In this document: piece after piece, positions 1 to 6,471 of the stretch
Position numbering within the stretch: the first letter of the stretch is position 1
Layout: each line of letters starts with the position of its first letter
Assembly: GCA_905209765.1 (NCBI GenBank)
Contig: CAJLUE010000068.1
Location: forward strand, 1 to 9,147
Length of the DNA: 9,147 nt
Reading direction: 5' to 3'
DNA from: an uncultured Collinsella sp.
GTDB taxonomy: Bacteria > Actinomycetota > Coriobacteriia > Coriobacteriales > Coriobacteriaceae
Program-made: the position numbers and the translations under genes
The notes under the pieces: model-generated
Databases searched by the model: none
What the model was told of the DNA's origin: nothing
Seen by the model: only the letters and a program-made list of their open reading frames with translations

Positions 1-637
1 TGCGGCCCTGGCCGTCACAGGTCTCGCAGGGATGATCGATGACCGTGCCTTCGCCATGGCAGTCGGGACAGGGCGAAGAGGACTGAACCTGGCCCAGGAA
101 AGAACGCTGGACCGTCGTCACATAGCCAGTGCCGTGACAGCGGCTGCACTGCTTTTCGGTAGCGCCCTCAGCCTTGCCGGTACCATTGCAGTCATCGCAA
201 GGGGCAAGACGATCGTAGCTGATCGTCTTTTTGCAGCCGAGCGCCGCCTCCTCGAGCGTCACCGAAAGGGAGATGGCCATATCGCGACCGCGACGGCGCT
301 CGCGACGGCTGCGAGCGCCACCGCCGGCGCCACCGCCAAAGAACGACGAGAACAGGTCGTCCATGCCCATGCCACCAAAGATATCGTTGATGTCGACATA
401 GCCAGAGCCACCGGGGCCGTCCGCGGTGCCGTAACGGTCGTAGTTAGCACGCTTCTGCTCGTCGGAAAGAACGGAATAGGCCTCGTTGAGCTCTTTGAAC
501 TTGGCCTCGGCCTCGGGGTCGTCCGAAACATCCGGGTGTACCGTACGGGCTTTCTTTAGAAACGCGCGCTTAATCGTCCGCGCGTCGGCATCCTTGTCAA
601 CGCCAAGTACCTCGTAGTAATCCCTATTTTCCGACAC
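1..637 (-). CDS. dnaJ: Chaperone protein DnaJ, type I (Hsp40), C-terminus cut by window edge
   Basis: Co-chaperone that stimulates DnaK ATP hydrolysis and delivers unfolded proteins to it in the cytosol. The 212 visible residues show a J domain (about 6-70) with the HPD motif at 34-36, a Gly/Phe-rich linker (about 74-108, including the DDLFSSFFGGG stretch), a basic segment (RSRRERRRGRD), the start of C-terminal domain I, and all four zinc-binding CxxCxGxG repeats (Cys147/150, 164/167, 190/193, 204/207). The rest of domain I and the dimerisation domain should lie beyond position 1. The start is GTG at 637, chosen because the J domain begins right there (MSENRDYYEVLG) and GGAAGG lies at 646-651, 8 nt upstream; an ATG at 658-660 is out of frame. 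It follows the membrane J protein after 81 bp. No CIRCE or HAIR heat-shock operator is visible in that gap. The family call is very secure; this could be one of several dnaJ copies in the genome. Confidence 0.95.
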   Translation of the reverse strand, partial: MSENRDYYEVLGVDKDADARTIKRAFLKKARTVHPDVSDDPEAEAKFKELNEAYSVLSDEQKRANYDRYGTADGPGGSGYVDINDIFGGMGMDDLFSSFFGGGAGGGARSRRERRRGRDMAISLSVTLEEAALGCKKTISYDRLAPCDDCNGTGKAEGATEKQCSRCHGTGYVTTVQRSFLGQVQSSSPCPDCHGEGTVIDHPCETCDGQGR

Positions 638-676
638 GACCGAATCCTTCCAACTTTCATTATTGTCACAGTGCGT

Positions 677-704
677 CCTATACCCAAGCTGGGCCGGGCG
701 CAAA
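677..704 (-). promoter_or_regulatory. Weak candidate promoter before dnaJ
   Basis: In the 81-bp gap before dnaJ, the minus strand reads TTTGCG (699-704), a 16-nt spacer, then TATAGG (677-682). The -10 is preceded by CTTGGG, resembling the element before lepA and the membrane J gene. Neither box matches consensus well, so dnaJ may instead be read through from upstream, since no terminator is visible in the gap. Confidence 0.3.
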
Positions 705-718
705 CAGAGGGTTTGATG

Positions 719-1822
719 TTATTGCATTCCGTACGGCGAAAGCACGGCCCGCTGCGAGCAGCTCGCGAACCAAACCGACACGAGCGCGAACATAAAACCG
801 TTCGCAAATCCATTGACGAACTGCATCGCGCCGCGCTTCCACCACAGCAAGCTGCGATGAAGCACACCGTCCGACAGTACCATGAACAAGCCCATGGCAA
901 AAGGAATGAAGCACATCATGGCAAAGGCGGAAAACACGCCCGAAATGGCCGACAGCACCAAAAACGGCGCGATGATACCCATGAGGTAGAAGCCGGTGCG
1001 AGCCTTGCCCTCCAGGCGCTCGGCCTCCACGTGCGCGCGACCGACCAGGTCACCGCCCGAAGCGCCATTCGTGCCGGCGTGACCCATGTTGGGGATGCGC
1101 ACCTCGTCGCCATCATGCGTGCCGGCGGGAAACTCAATCGTCTGCTCGGAGGTCACGCGGGTACGGCCGCTGCCACCGCAATCGGGGCAGGGGTCGGCAA
1201 CGACCTTGCCGGAACCGCCGCACTCAGGACAAACCGTCTGGAACGTGCCGGCACCAAACAGGAAGGACAGGTCGACATCGATATGGCCGCGACCACCGCA
1301 GCTCGGACAGGTGTGGGCATGCTCCGACGAAACAGAGCCCGATCCGCCACAATGTCCACAGGTGTCAAAACGGGTGTAGCGAACGGTTTTGTGGGCACCG
1401 CCCTTGGCCTCCTTGGCGTCGAGCTTGATATCGACGACCACGTTGGCGCCACTCTCGGGGTTGTAGGCCGCCTGGCCGCGACGGGGCTGGCCCCAGGCGC
1501 CCCCGAAGGGGAAACCGCCGTCAAAGGGGTTGCCGTAACCGGCGCTGCCGGCATAGCCACCGCCATAGGGCGAAGCCGTCGGTGCACCGGCAAAGGGATT
1601 GCCCGACCGCATGGCATCGTAACGCGCACGCTTCTGCTCGTCAGAGAGCACGGCGTAGGCCTCGGAAACCTCTTTAAACTTCTCCTCGGCATCCGGCTCT
1701 TTATTGACGTCCGGATGGAGCTTGCGGGCCTTTTGCTGGAAAGCCTTCTGTATATCACGCGAGGTGGCGTCCTTGGAGACACCCAAAATCTCGTAGTAAT
1801 CTTTTTCGTTCATCGTCGCCAT
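719..1822 (-). CDS. Membrane-anchored DnaJ-like protein: J domain, zinc finger and C-terminal transmembrane helices
   Basis: A 367-residue J protein that probably recruits DnaK to the membrane; its client is unknown. Visible in order: J domain (8-70) with HPD at 36-38; Gly/Pro/Tyr/Phe-rich linker (73-120); start of DnaJ C-terminal domain I (126-152); a full zinc finger with four CxxCxGxG repeats (Cys155/158, 172/175, 198/201, 212/215); the return strand of domain I (226-265, ending GGDLVGRAHVE). Canonical DnaJ would continue with some 100 more residues including a dimerisation domain; here the sequence switches to hydrophobic segments at about 278-300, 301-321 and 335-355, with a basic loop (HRSLLWWKRG) before the last. 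I find no DnaJ C-terminal sequence in other frames, so a frameshift is unlikely. The ATG at 1822 is preferred to GTG at 1843 because AGGAGG (1832-1837) sits 9 nt before it; that GTG lies upstream of the ribosome binding site. Located 58 bp after hemW. The anchoring role is inference. Confidence 0.9.
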   Translation of the reverse strand: MATMNEKDYYEILGVSKDATSRDIQKAFQQKARKLHPDVNKEPDAEEKFKEVSEAYAVLSDEQKRARYDAMRSGNPFAGAPTASPYGGGYAGSAGYGNPFDGGFPFGGAWGQPRRGQAAYNPESGANVVVDIKLDAKEAKGGAHKTVRYTRFDTCGHCGGSGSVSSEHAHTCPSCGGRGHIDVDLSFLFGAGTFQTVCPECGGSGKVVADPCPDCGGSGRTRVTSEQTIEFPAGTHDGDEVRIPNMGHAGTNGASGGDLVGRAHVEAERLEGKARTGFYLMGIIAPFLVLSAISGVFSAFAMMCFIPFAMGLFMVLSDGVLHRSLLWWKRGAMQFVNGFANGFMFALVSVWFASCSQRAVLSPYGMQ

Positions 1823-1831
1823 GCGCGGCAA

Positions 1832-1837
1832 CCTCCT
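1832..1837 (-). promoter_or_regulatory. Ribosome binding site AGGAGG that fixes the start of the membrane J protein
   Basis: A perfect AGGAGG lies 9 nt before ATG 1822. The upstream in-frame GTG at 1843 lies before this site, so starting there would put the Shine-Dalgarno inside the coding region. The next ATG at 1813 is too far away (18 nt). Confidence 0.8.
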
Positions 1838-1864
1838 GCTCACAGCAGCGTATATATTGCGGTA

Positions 1865-1878
1865 ATTCTACCCGAGCG
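1865..1878 (-). promoter_or_regulatory. Candidate -10 element before the membrane J gene
   Basis: The minus strand reads CGCTCGGGTAGAAT, with TAGAAT (1865-1870) fitting the actinobacterial TANNNT -10 pattern. Its first ten bases, CGCTCGGGTA, are identical to the sequence just before lepA. Predicted transcription start is near 1857, giving a leader of roughly 35 nt with the AGGAGG site inside it. No good -35 is visible, because that position falls inside the end of hemW. Confidence 0.4.
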
Positions 1879-1880
1879 AC

Positions 1881-3113
1881 CTAGGCTAGACCCCAAAACA
1901 GCTCGAACAGCATATTTCCATCGAGCCAGCCCAGGTGTGTCGGCGCTAAACGGGCGCGGGCGCGACCTGCGATAACGTCTTTTGAGGTGACACACCCCAC
2001 ATGTCCTTCAACATGATCGGGCACCCAAGCGGCAAGACCCAATTCGAGCGCGCGATCGCAGGCAGCTGCCAGCTCGTCTGCAGCAATCACGCTTGCCGAG
2101 TGAACCAACAGTTCGGGCCCAATGCCGCGCGTCATGCGGCAAGCGAGCATCAAATCCTCGGCCGCCGCCTCGCGATGCGACAGGTACTCGGCCTCAAACG
2201 CTGTCGCGCCATCGTCACGTTGCACCAGTCGCACGCGGTGCGCATCGCCACGGGCGGGAACGTCAGGAAACAGCCCGGCCAAGCGATCGAAATCCTCGGT
2301 ATCGAGCATTCCCGCGGCAGAACGACCTAAACCCAGATAGCCCTGTCCGGTCCAATAGGCAATGTTGTGGGCGCATTCATGCCCATCGAACGCGTAGCTC
2401 GCCACCTCATACGGATGGTAGCCCGCTGAACTCAGCCGCTCGCGCGCAACGTCCATGCATGCAGCTTGGAAATTCTCATCGGGCTCGAGCGACTCATCGC
2501 GGCACGCCATGCGATAGAAGGGCGTCCCCTCCTCGAGCGTGAGCGGGTAAACCGACACATGATGCGGAGCCGCCGTCAGCACGCCATCGAGCGTGCTCTT
2601 CCAACTTGCTGCAGTCTGTCCGGGAAGCCCACACATAAGATCGCACGACACGTCAAGCCCAGCGTTCTTGACCGTCGCGATGGCAGCGAGCGCCCGGTCG
2701 GCATCGTGAATACGGCCAATGACAGCCAACTCGGTATTGTCCAGCGTCTGCACGCCCAGAGAGATGCGCGTGACACCTGCCTCGTCAAGCGCGGTGGCGA
2801 GCCCAGCCGTCAGCGATTCTGGATTGGCTTCACAAGTAAACTCAACGGGCTTGCACCACATGGAGATACGACGGGCAAGTTTCACCAGGCGCCCCCCTGC
2901 CAGCGAAGGCGTGCCGCCGCCTACGTAGACAGTGCGAATCTGCCTGAGTGCCCCAGCGTTGCCAAAAACATCGAGGCGCGCATACAGTTGCTCAAAATAG
3001 GCATCGAGCGCAGCGTCCAGGTCGCACGGCGCCACGCTTTGCGAGTCAAAGTCGCAATAGCGGCATTTTTGAGCGCAAAACGGCACGTGCACATACAGCG
3101 CGGTAACGGCCAC
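1881..3113 (-). CDS. hemW: HemW, radical SAM heme chaperone (coproporphyrinogen III oxidase-like)
   Basis: Radical-SAM protein of the HemN/HemW family, 410 residues. HemW binds heme and is reported to transfer it to client proteins; it is often misannotated as oxygen-independent coproporphyrinogen oxidase. Seen: the 4Fe-4S motif CAQKCRYCDF with Cys13, 17 and 20; GGGTPS at 65-70 (SAM binding); SLGVQ at 118-122; and HNIAYW at 249-254, which matches the HNxxYW heme-binding motif of HemW. The extra cysteine that HemN carries right after the cluster motif (CxxxCxxCxC) is absent (DFDS here), favouring HemW. The C-terminal HemW domain follows. The start is GTG at 3113, two nt after the dusB stop, with GGAGG at 3121-3125 spaced 7 nt, so the binding site lies in the last dusB codons and translation is probably coupled. 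It is the last gene of the lepA-dusB-hemW operon. Stop is TAG. Confidence 0.95.
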   Translation of the reverse strand: MAVTALYVHVPFCAQKCRYCDFDSQSVAPCDLDAALDAYFEQLYARLDVFGNAGALRQIRTVYVGGGTPSLAGGRLVKLARRISMWCKPVEFTCEANPESLTAGLATALDEAGVTRISLGVQTLDNTELAVIGRIHDADRALAAIATVKNAGLDVSCDLMCGLPGQTAASWKSTLDGVLTAAPHHVSVYPLTLEEGTPFYRMACRDESLEPDENFQAACMDVARERLSSAGYHPYEVASYAFDGHECAHNIAYWTGQGYLGLGRSAAGMLDTEDFDRLAGLFPDVPARGDAHRVRLVQRDDGATAFEAEYLSHREAAAEDLMLACRMTRGIGPELLVHSASVIAADELAAACDRALELGLAAWVPDHVEGHVGCVTSKDVIAGRARARLAPTHLGWLDGNMLFELFWGLA

Positions 3114-3115
3114 CC

Positions 3116-4159
3116 TTAAGCCTCCAGCGGATGAGCGGGCACCGACTCACCGGCGGCAAGCGCGGCCTCGCAGGCCACCACGTCGCGCTCGATATCATCG
3201 ACCAGCGCCATAAACTCCTCGTACGTGGAGCAGCGCACCACCTGAGCGCGCCAGGCGGCGGCATGGGGCATGCCCTTTAAGTACCAGCTTGCATACGTAC
3301 GGGCGCGCGACATAAGCGGCAGAAGCTCGTGCGTCAACGTCAGATGCTCACGCAGGGCCTCCAGGCGCTCGACCGAGGAGCGAGAAGGAACCGGCGTGCC
3401 ATCGAGTGCAAGGGCGCGTGCATCGCCGAACACCCAGGGATTACCGTAGATACCGCGCGCAATAAACACCGCGCTGGCACCCGAGCCGCGCAGGCGCTCC
3501 GCCGCGTCCTCGGCCGAGAACACATCGCCCGAACCAATCACGGGAATCTCGACGGCTTCGGCAACCTCATCGACGACAGACCAATCGGCCTGGCCCGTAT
3601 AGAGCTGCGTGGCACAACGACCGTGCACGGCAACTGCAGAGGCGCCCGCCCCTTCGAGCATCTGGGCAAACGTTGCGGCGTTGCGATCCTCGGCATAAAA
3701 ACCCTTGCGGATCTTCACGGTCACGGGAACATGCGCCGCGCCCACCGCTGCCTCGACAATCTTCTCGGCCAGGTCGGGCGTGCGCATAAGCGCCGAGCCC
3801 TCGCCCTTGGTAACGACCTTGCGAGCCGGACAGGCCATGTTGATATCAATCAATGACAGGCGATCGCCCACGCGTTCCTCGACGGCAGCGACGGCACCCG
3901 CAAACTGATCGGGCTTGGAACCAAAGAGCTGCACGCAGATCTGCTGCTCCTCGTCGGCCGGCAACACCAGGAGCCACGTCTTGTTGCTGGCATAGGCAAG
4001 GCCTGCAACGCTCACCATCTCGCTGTAGGCAAGGTTGGCACCGCGGCGGCGACACATGATGCGATAGGCGGGGTCGGTTACGCCCGCCATGGGAGCCATA
4101 AGGAACGGCTGCTCGGCATAGGCGCCCAGCAGCCGCTTGCTGTATTCAGAAAGCGCCAT
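3116..4159 (-). CDS. dusB: tRNA-dihydrouridine synthase, DusB type
   Basis: FMN- and NADPH-dependent enzyme that reduces specific uridines in the tRNA D-loop. The 347 residues show a TIM-barrel Dus domain: FMN-binding start MAPMAGVTDPAYR (21-33), catalytic cysteine Cys110 in NMACPARKV (family consensus NMGCP; the Gly-to-Ala change is mild), VKIRKG (148-153), HGR (179-181), GSGDV (209-213) and the phosphate-binding ARGIYGNPW (234-242). The C-terminal helical tRNA-binding domain follows (about 255-330). It starts at ATG 4159, 4 nt after the lepA stop. No strong Shine-Dalgarno is visible; AGG lies only 3 nt before the ATG, so coupling to lepA translation is likely. GTG of hemW follows 2 nt after its stop. 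Which uridine is modified cannot be read from sequence. DusB-type is chosen over other Dus subfamilies by general resemblance. Confidence 0.93.
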   Translation of the reverse strand: MALSEYSKRLLGAYAEQPFLMAPMAGVTDPAYRIMCRRRGANLAYSEMVSVAGLAYASNKTWLLVLPADEEQQICVQLFGSKPDQFAGAVAAVEERVGDRLSLIDINMACPARKVVTKGEGSALMRTPDLAEKIVEAAVGAAHVPVTVKIRKGFYAEDRNAATFAQMLEGAGASAVAVHGRCATQLYTGQADWSVVDEVAEAVEIPVIGSGDVFSAEDAAERLRGSGASAVFIARGIYGNPWVFGDARALALDGTPVPSRSSVERLEALREHLTLTHELLPLMSRARTYASWYLKGMPHAAAWRAQVVRCSTYEEFMALVDDIERDVVACEAALAAGESVPAHPLEA

Positions 4160-4163
4160 GGAC

Positions 4164-5975
4164 CTACTCGTCCACCTTGAGAATCGCCATAAAGGCCTCC
4201 TGCGGGACCTCGACCGAGCCGATGGCCTTCATGCGCTTCTTGCCCTCTTTCTGCTTCTCGAGCAGTTTGCGCTTTCGCGAGATATCGCCGCCGTAGCACT
4301 TGGCAAGCACGTCCTTGCGGCGCGCCTTAACGGTGGAGCGGGCGATGATCTTGTTGCCGATGGCGCCCTGGATAGGCACCTCGAACAGCTGTCGTGGGAT
4401 GATCTCCTTGAGCCTGTCGCACAGGCCGCGGGCAAGACCGTAGGCCTTATCCTTGTGCACGATAAACGACAGCGCGTCCACCTCGTCGCCCGAAAGCAGG
4501 ATGTCGAGCTTGACGAGCTCGGAGGGGCGATATTCGTTGAACTCGTAGTCGAGCGAGGCGTAACCCTTGGTGCGGCTCTTGAGCTGATCGAAGAAATCCA
4601 AGATGAGCTCAGCGAGCGGCATATCAAAGCGCATCTCGACCGATTTGCTCGTCAGGTGGATCATATCGGTCGTGACGCCACGGTGCTCGATAGCGAGCTG
4701 CATGACGGCACCCGTATACTCGGGCGGGCAGATGATCTTTGCCTTGAGGTAAGGCTCTTCGATACGCTCGATGCGCGTGGCCTCGGGCAGATCCTGCGGG
4801 CTGCGGACATCGACCATCTCGCCGTCAGTCTTGTACACGTGGTAGTCGACCGAGGGGCTCGTGGCGATCAGGTCCAGATTGAACTCGCGCTCCAGGCGCT
4901 CTTTGACGACCTCCATGTGAAGCAGGCCCAGGAAGCCCACGCGGAAGCCAAAGCCCAGCGCCACCGACGTCTCAGGCTCCCACACCAACGACGGATCGTT
5001 GACGTGCAGCTTATCGAGCGCGTCGCGCAGGTTCTCATAGTCCTTGTTGTCGATGGGGAACAGGCCCGTGTAGACCATGGGTTTAGCCTCGCGGTAGCCC
5101 GGCAGCGGCTCGGGGCAGGGGTTCGAAGCCCACGTAAGGGTATCGCCCACGCGCACGGCCTCGGGGTCCTTCAGACCCGTGACCACATAGCCGACCTCGC
5201 CGACAGTCAGAGCATCGACCGGCGTCTCGGCAGGGCGCTTGACGCCCACGCCGTCGACCAAGAAATCGCCCTTGGCCTGCATCATGCGCAGGGTATCGCC
5301 CTTTTTGATGGACCCGTCAAAGATGCGCACCGTGGCGACGACGCCGCGGTACTCATCGAAGTACGAATCCAGAATAAGTGCCTTGAGAGGGCCATTTGCA
5401 TCGCCCTTGGGAGGCGAGATCAAAAAGACAATGGACTCCAGCAAATCATGGATGCCCTCGCCAGTCTTGCCCGACACGCACACGGCATCGTCGGCGGGAA
5501 TGGCCAGATCGTCTTCGATCTCGGTCTTAACTTCGTCGGGGTGCGCCGAGGGAAGGTCGATCTTGTTGATGGCCGGAACAATGTCCAAGTTGGCGTTCAT
5601 GGCGAGCGTCGCGTTGGAAACAGTCTGCGCCTCGACGCCCTGAGTGGCGTCCACGACGAGCACCGCGCCCTCGCAAGCGGCCAGCGAACGCGAGACCTCG
5701 TAGGTAAAGTCCACGTGGCCCGGCGTATCAATCAGGTTGAACTGATACGTCTCGCCGTCGTCGGCGTCATAGGACACGCGGACGGCATTGGACTTGATCG
5801 TGATGCCGCGCTCGCGCTCGATGTCCATCGTGTCAAGCAGCTGCGACTCCATGTCGCGCTCATCGACGGTATGGGTGAGCTCGAGGATGCGGTCACTGAT
5901 CGTGGACTTGCCATGGTCGATATGCGCAACGATCGAGAAGTTACGGATGTGGGAAATGTCAATTGAAGTATTCAT
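4164..5975 (-). CDS. lepA: Elongation factor 4 (LepA), ribosome-associated translational GTPase
   Basis: Ribosome-dependent GTPase of the EF-G superfamily, reported to back-translocate ribosomes or assist ribosome assembly. It is 603 residues, normal for the family (E. coli about 599). All G motifs are present: G1 AHIDHGKST (17-25), switch-I region RERGITIK (54-61), G3 DTPGH (83-87, with the catalytic His87) and G4 NKID (137-140). EF-G-like domains II, III and V follow, then the LepA-specific C-terminal domain near the end (AIGNKIIARSTVKARRKDVL and the Lys-rich KRKLLEKQKEGKKR). The ATG at 5975 gives the standard N-terminus. An in-frame ATG at 6035 is rejected because its 20 extra codons run through the rpsT terminator. 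No Shine-Dalgarno precedes 5975; instead TAAGAT lies 7 nt before it, suggesting a leaderless mRNA. It heads the lepA-dusB-hemW operon. Confidence 0.97.
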   Translation of the reverse strand: MNTSIDISHIRNFSIVAHIDHGKSTISDRILELTHTVDERDMESQLLDTMDIERERGITIKSNAVRVSYDADDGETYQFNLIDTPGHVDFTYEVSRSLAACEGAVLVVDATQGVEAQTVSNATLAMNANLDIVPAINKIDLPSAHPDEVKTEIEDDLAIPADDAVCVSGKTGEGIHDLLESIVFLISPPKGDANGPLKALILDSYFDEYRGVVATVRIFDGSIKKGDTLRMMQAKGDFLVDGVGVKRPAETPVDALTVGEVGYVVTGLKDPEAVRVGDTLTWASNPCPEPLPGYREAKPMVYTGLFPIDNKDYENLRDALDKLHVNDPSLVWEPETSVALGFGFRVGFLGLLHMEVVKERLEREFNLDLIATSPSVDYHVYKTDGEMVDVRSPQDLPEATRIERIEEPYLKAKIICPPEYTGAVMQLAIEHRGVTTDMIHLTSKSVEMRFDMPLAELILDFFDQLKSRTKGYASLDYEFNEYRPSELVKLDILLSGDEVDALSFIVHKDKAYGLARGLCDRLKEIIPRQLFEVPIQGAIGNKIIARSTVKARRKDVLAKCYGGDISRKRKLLEKQKEGKKRMKAIGSVEVPQEAFMAILKVDE

Positions 5976-5982
5976 GCGGACT

Positions 5983-5996
5983 ATCTTACCCGAGCG
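5983..5996 (-). promoter_or_regulatory. Candidate -10 element of lepA, compatible with leaderless transcription
   Basis: The minus strand reads CGCTCGGGTAAGAT. TAAGAT (5983-5988) fits the actinobacterial TANNNT -10 pattern and ends 7 nt before the lepA ATG, so transcription would begin at or next to the A of the start codon. That would explain the missing ribosome binding site. The -35 position would fall inside the terminator hairpin and shows no consensus. Prediction only. Confidence 0.45.
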
Positions 5997-6000
5997 GTAC

Positions 6001-6037
6001 AAAAAATGGAGCCTGTTCCATAAAACAGGCTCCATTT
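6001..6037 (-). terminator. Intrinsic (rho-independent) terminator of rpsT
   Basis: A perfect 14-bp inverted repeat (arms 6004-6017 and 6024-6037, core TGGAGCCTGTT) with a 6-nt loop. On the minus strand the hairpin ends in a run of six T (6001-6006), the classic terminator form. It begins 34 nt after the rpsT stop. On the plus strand there are only three T after the hairpin, so it is directional for minus-strand transcripts. It ends 25 nt before the lepA start codon. Confidence 0.93.
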
Positions 6038-6071
6038 ATGCGCGTAATCTGTGTGGTGTGAAATTTACAAC

Positions 6072-6338
6072 TTAAGCGTTGATGCTGTTCACGAGCTTGG
6101 CAAGACCGGACTTGCGGTTGGAAGCCTGGTTCTTGTGGATGACATGCTTAGCGGCAGCCATGTCGAGACGCTTGGTGACGGTCTTGAGGGCAGCCTGGGC
6201 CTTCTCGGCGTCGCCCTCGGCGACAGCGGACTGGACGTGCTTGGTCAGCGTCTTGAGCTCGGACTTGACAGCCTTGTTACGCATGCGAGCTGCCTCATTG
6301 GTGCGGATACGCTTCTTCTGAGACTTGATGTTTGCCAC
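6072..6338 (-). CDS. rpsT: 30S ribosomal protein S20
   Basis: Primary 16S rRNA-binding protein of the small subunit body, 88 residues. The sequence is typical S20: ANIKSQKKRIRTNEAARMRN at the start, highly basic and helical, with AAKHVIHKNQASNRKSGLAK near the end. The start is GTG at 6338; AAAGGA (6348-6353) lies 9 nt upstream. The reading frame stays open 23 codons further upstream, but that stretch is not S20-like and lies in the leader. It is a monocistronic unit: own promoter at 6414-6422, about 70 nt of leader, and an intrinsic terminator right after. S20 is known to control its own translation in E. coli; whether the leader structure here does that is open. Confidence 0.97.
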   Translation of the reverse strand: MANIKSQKKRIRTNEAARMRNKAVKSELKTLTKHVQSAVAEGDAEKAQAALKTVTKRLDMAAAKHVIHKNQASNRKSGLAKLVNSINA

Positions 6339-6360
6339 TTCTGGAGTTCCTTTCGAGTTC

Positions 6361-6408
6361 CTTGCAAAAAATGTATGACACCTCTGAGACACGGTGAGGT
6401 CATGCAAG
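6361..6408 (-). promoter_or_regulatory. Foldable rpsT leader, possible S20 autoregulatory element
   Basis: The predicted rpsT leader can form nested helices. CTTGCA (6403-6408) pairs exactly with TGCAAG (6361-6366). Inside, TGACCTC (6396-6402) pairs with GAGG..TCA (6376-6384, 2-nt bulge) around an 11-nt loop. A run of six T (6366-6371) follows the inner hairpin. The outer helix ends 7 nt before AAAGGA, close enough to affect ribosome access. The structure is seen in the sequence; the function is inference. Confidence 0.4.
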
Positions 6409-6413
6409 CGCCT

Positions 6414-6422
6414 ACTATAGCA
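6414..6422 (-). promoter_or_regulatory. Extended -10 promoter of rpsT
   Basis: The minus strand reads TGCTATAGT, an extended -10 (TG-N-TATAGT), in the 133-bp gap between holA and rpsT. The predicted start near 6407 gives a leader of about 70 nt. The -35 position (TATCCC) is poor, as is common with extended -10 promoters. A perfect TTGACA lies at 6452-6457 but is 32 nt from this -10, too far to be its partner. Confidence 0.6.
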
Positions 6423-6471
6423 CGCTCCCCCTCAAAGGGATAGAACGAATTTGTCAAATAGGCAGGTATCA

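Noticed and set aside
436..460. TTAGCAC on the plus strand inside dnaJ as part of a CIRCE operator.
   Set aside because: The matching half GAGTGCTAA at 9 nt is absent and the site is within coding sequence.
719..1000. A frameshift destroying the C-terminal half of an ordinary DnaJ.
   Set aside because: No DnaJ domain I/II sequence is recognisable in any frame of this stretch; instead the same frame codes clean hydrophobic helices with a basic loop and a normal stop.
1823..1843. GTG at 1843 as the start of the membrane J protein.
   Set aside because: It lies upstream of the AGGAGG ribosome binding site, whose spacing fits ATG 1822, and no other binding site precedes it.
4137..5966. A 609-codon open frame on the plus strand opposite lepA, and a 434-codon one opposite the membrane J gene (671-1975).
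   Set aside because: Both are antisense shadows of well-supported minus-strand genes in GC-rich DNA; the translations are low-complexity (His, Arg, Leu, Ala, Gly) and resemble no family.
5976..6035. A 20-residue N-terminal extension of lepA from the in-frame ATG at 6035.
   Set aside because: It is encoded by the rpsT terminator hairpin, has no family match, and the start at 5975 gives the standard LepA N-terminus.
6452..6457. A perfect TTGACA on the minus strand as the -35 box of rpsT.
   Set aside because: It is 32 nt from TATAGT, far beyond the usual 16-18, and no -10-like sequence lies at the proper distance.
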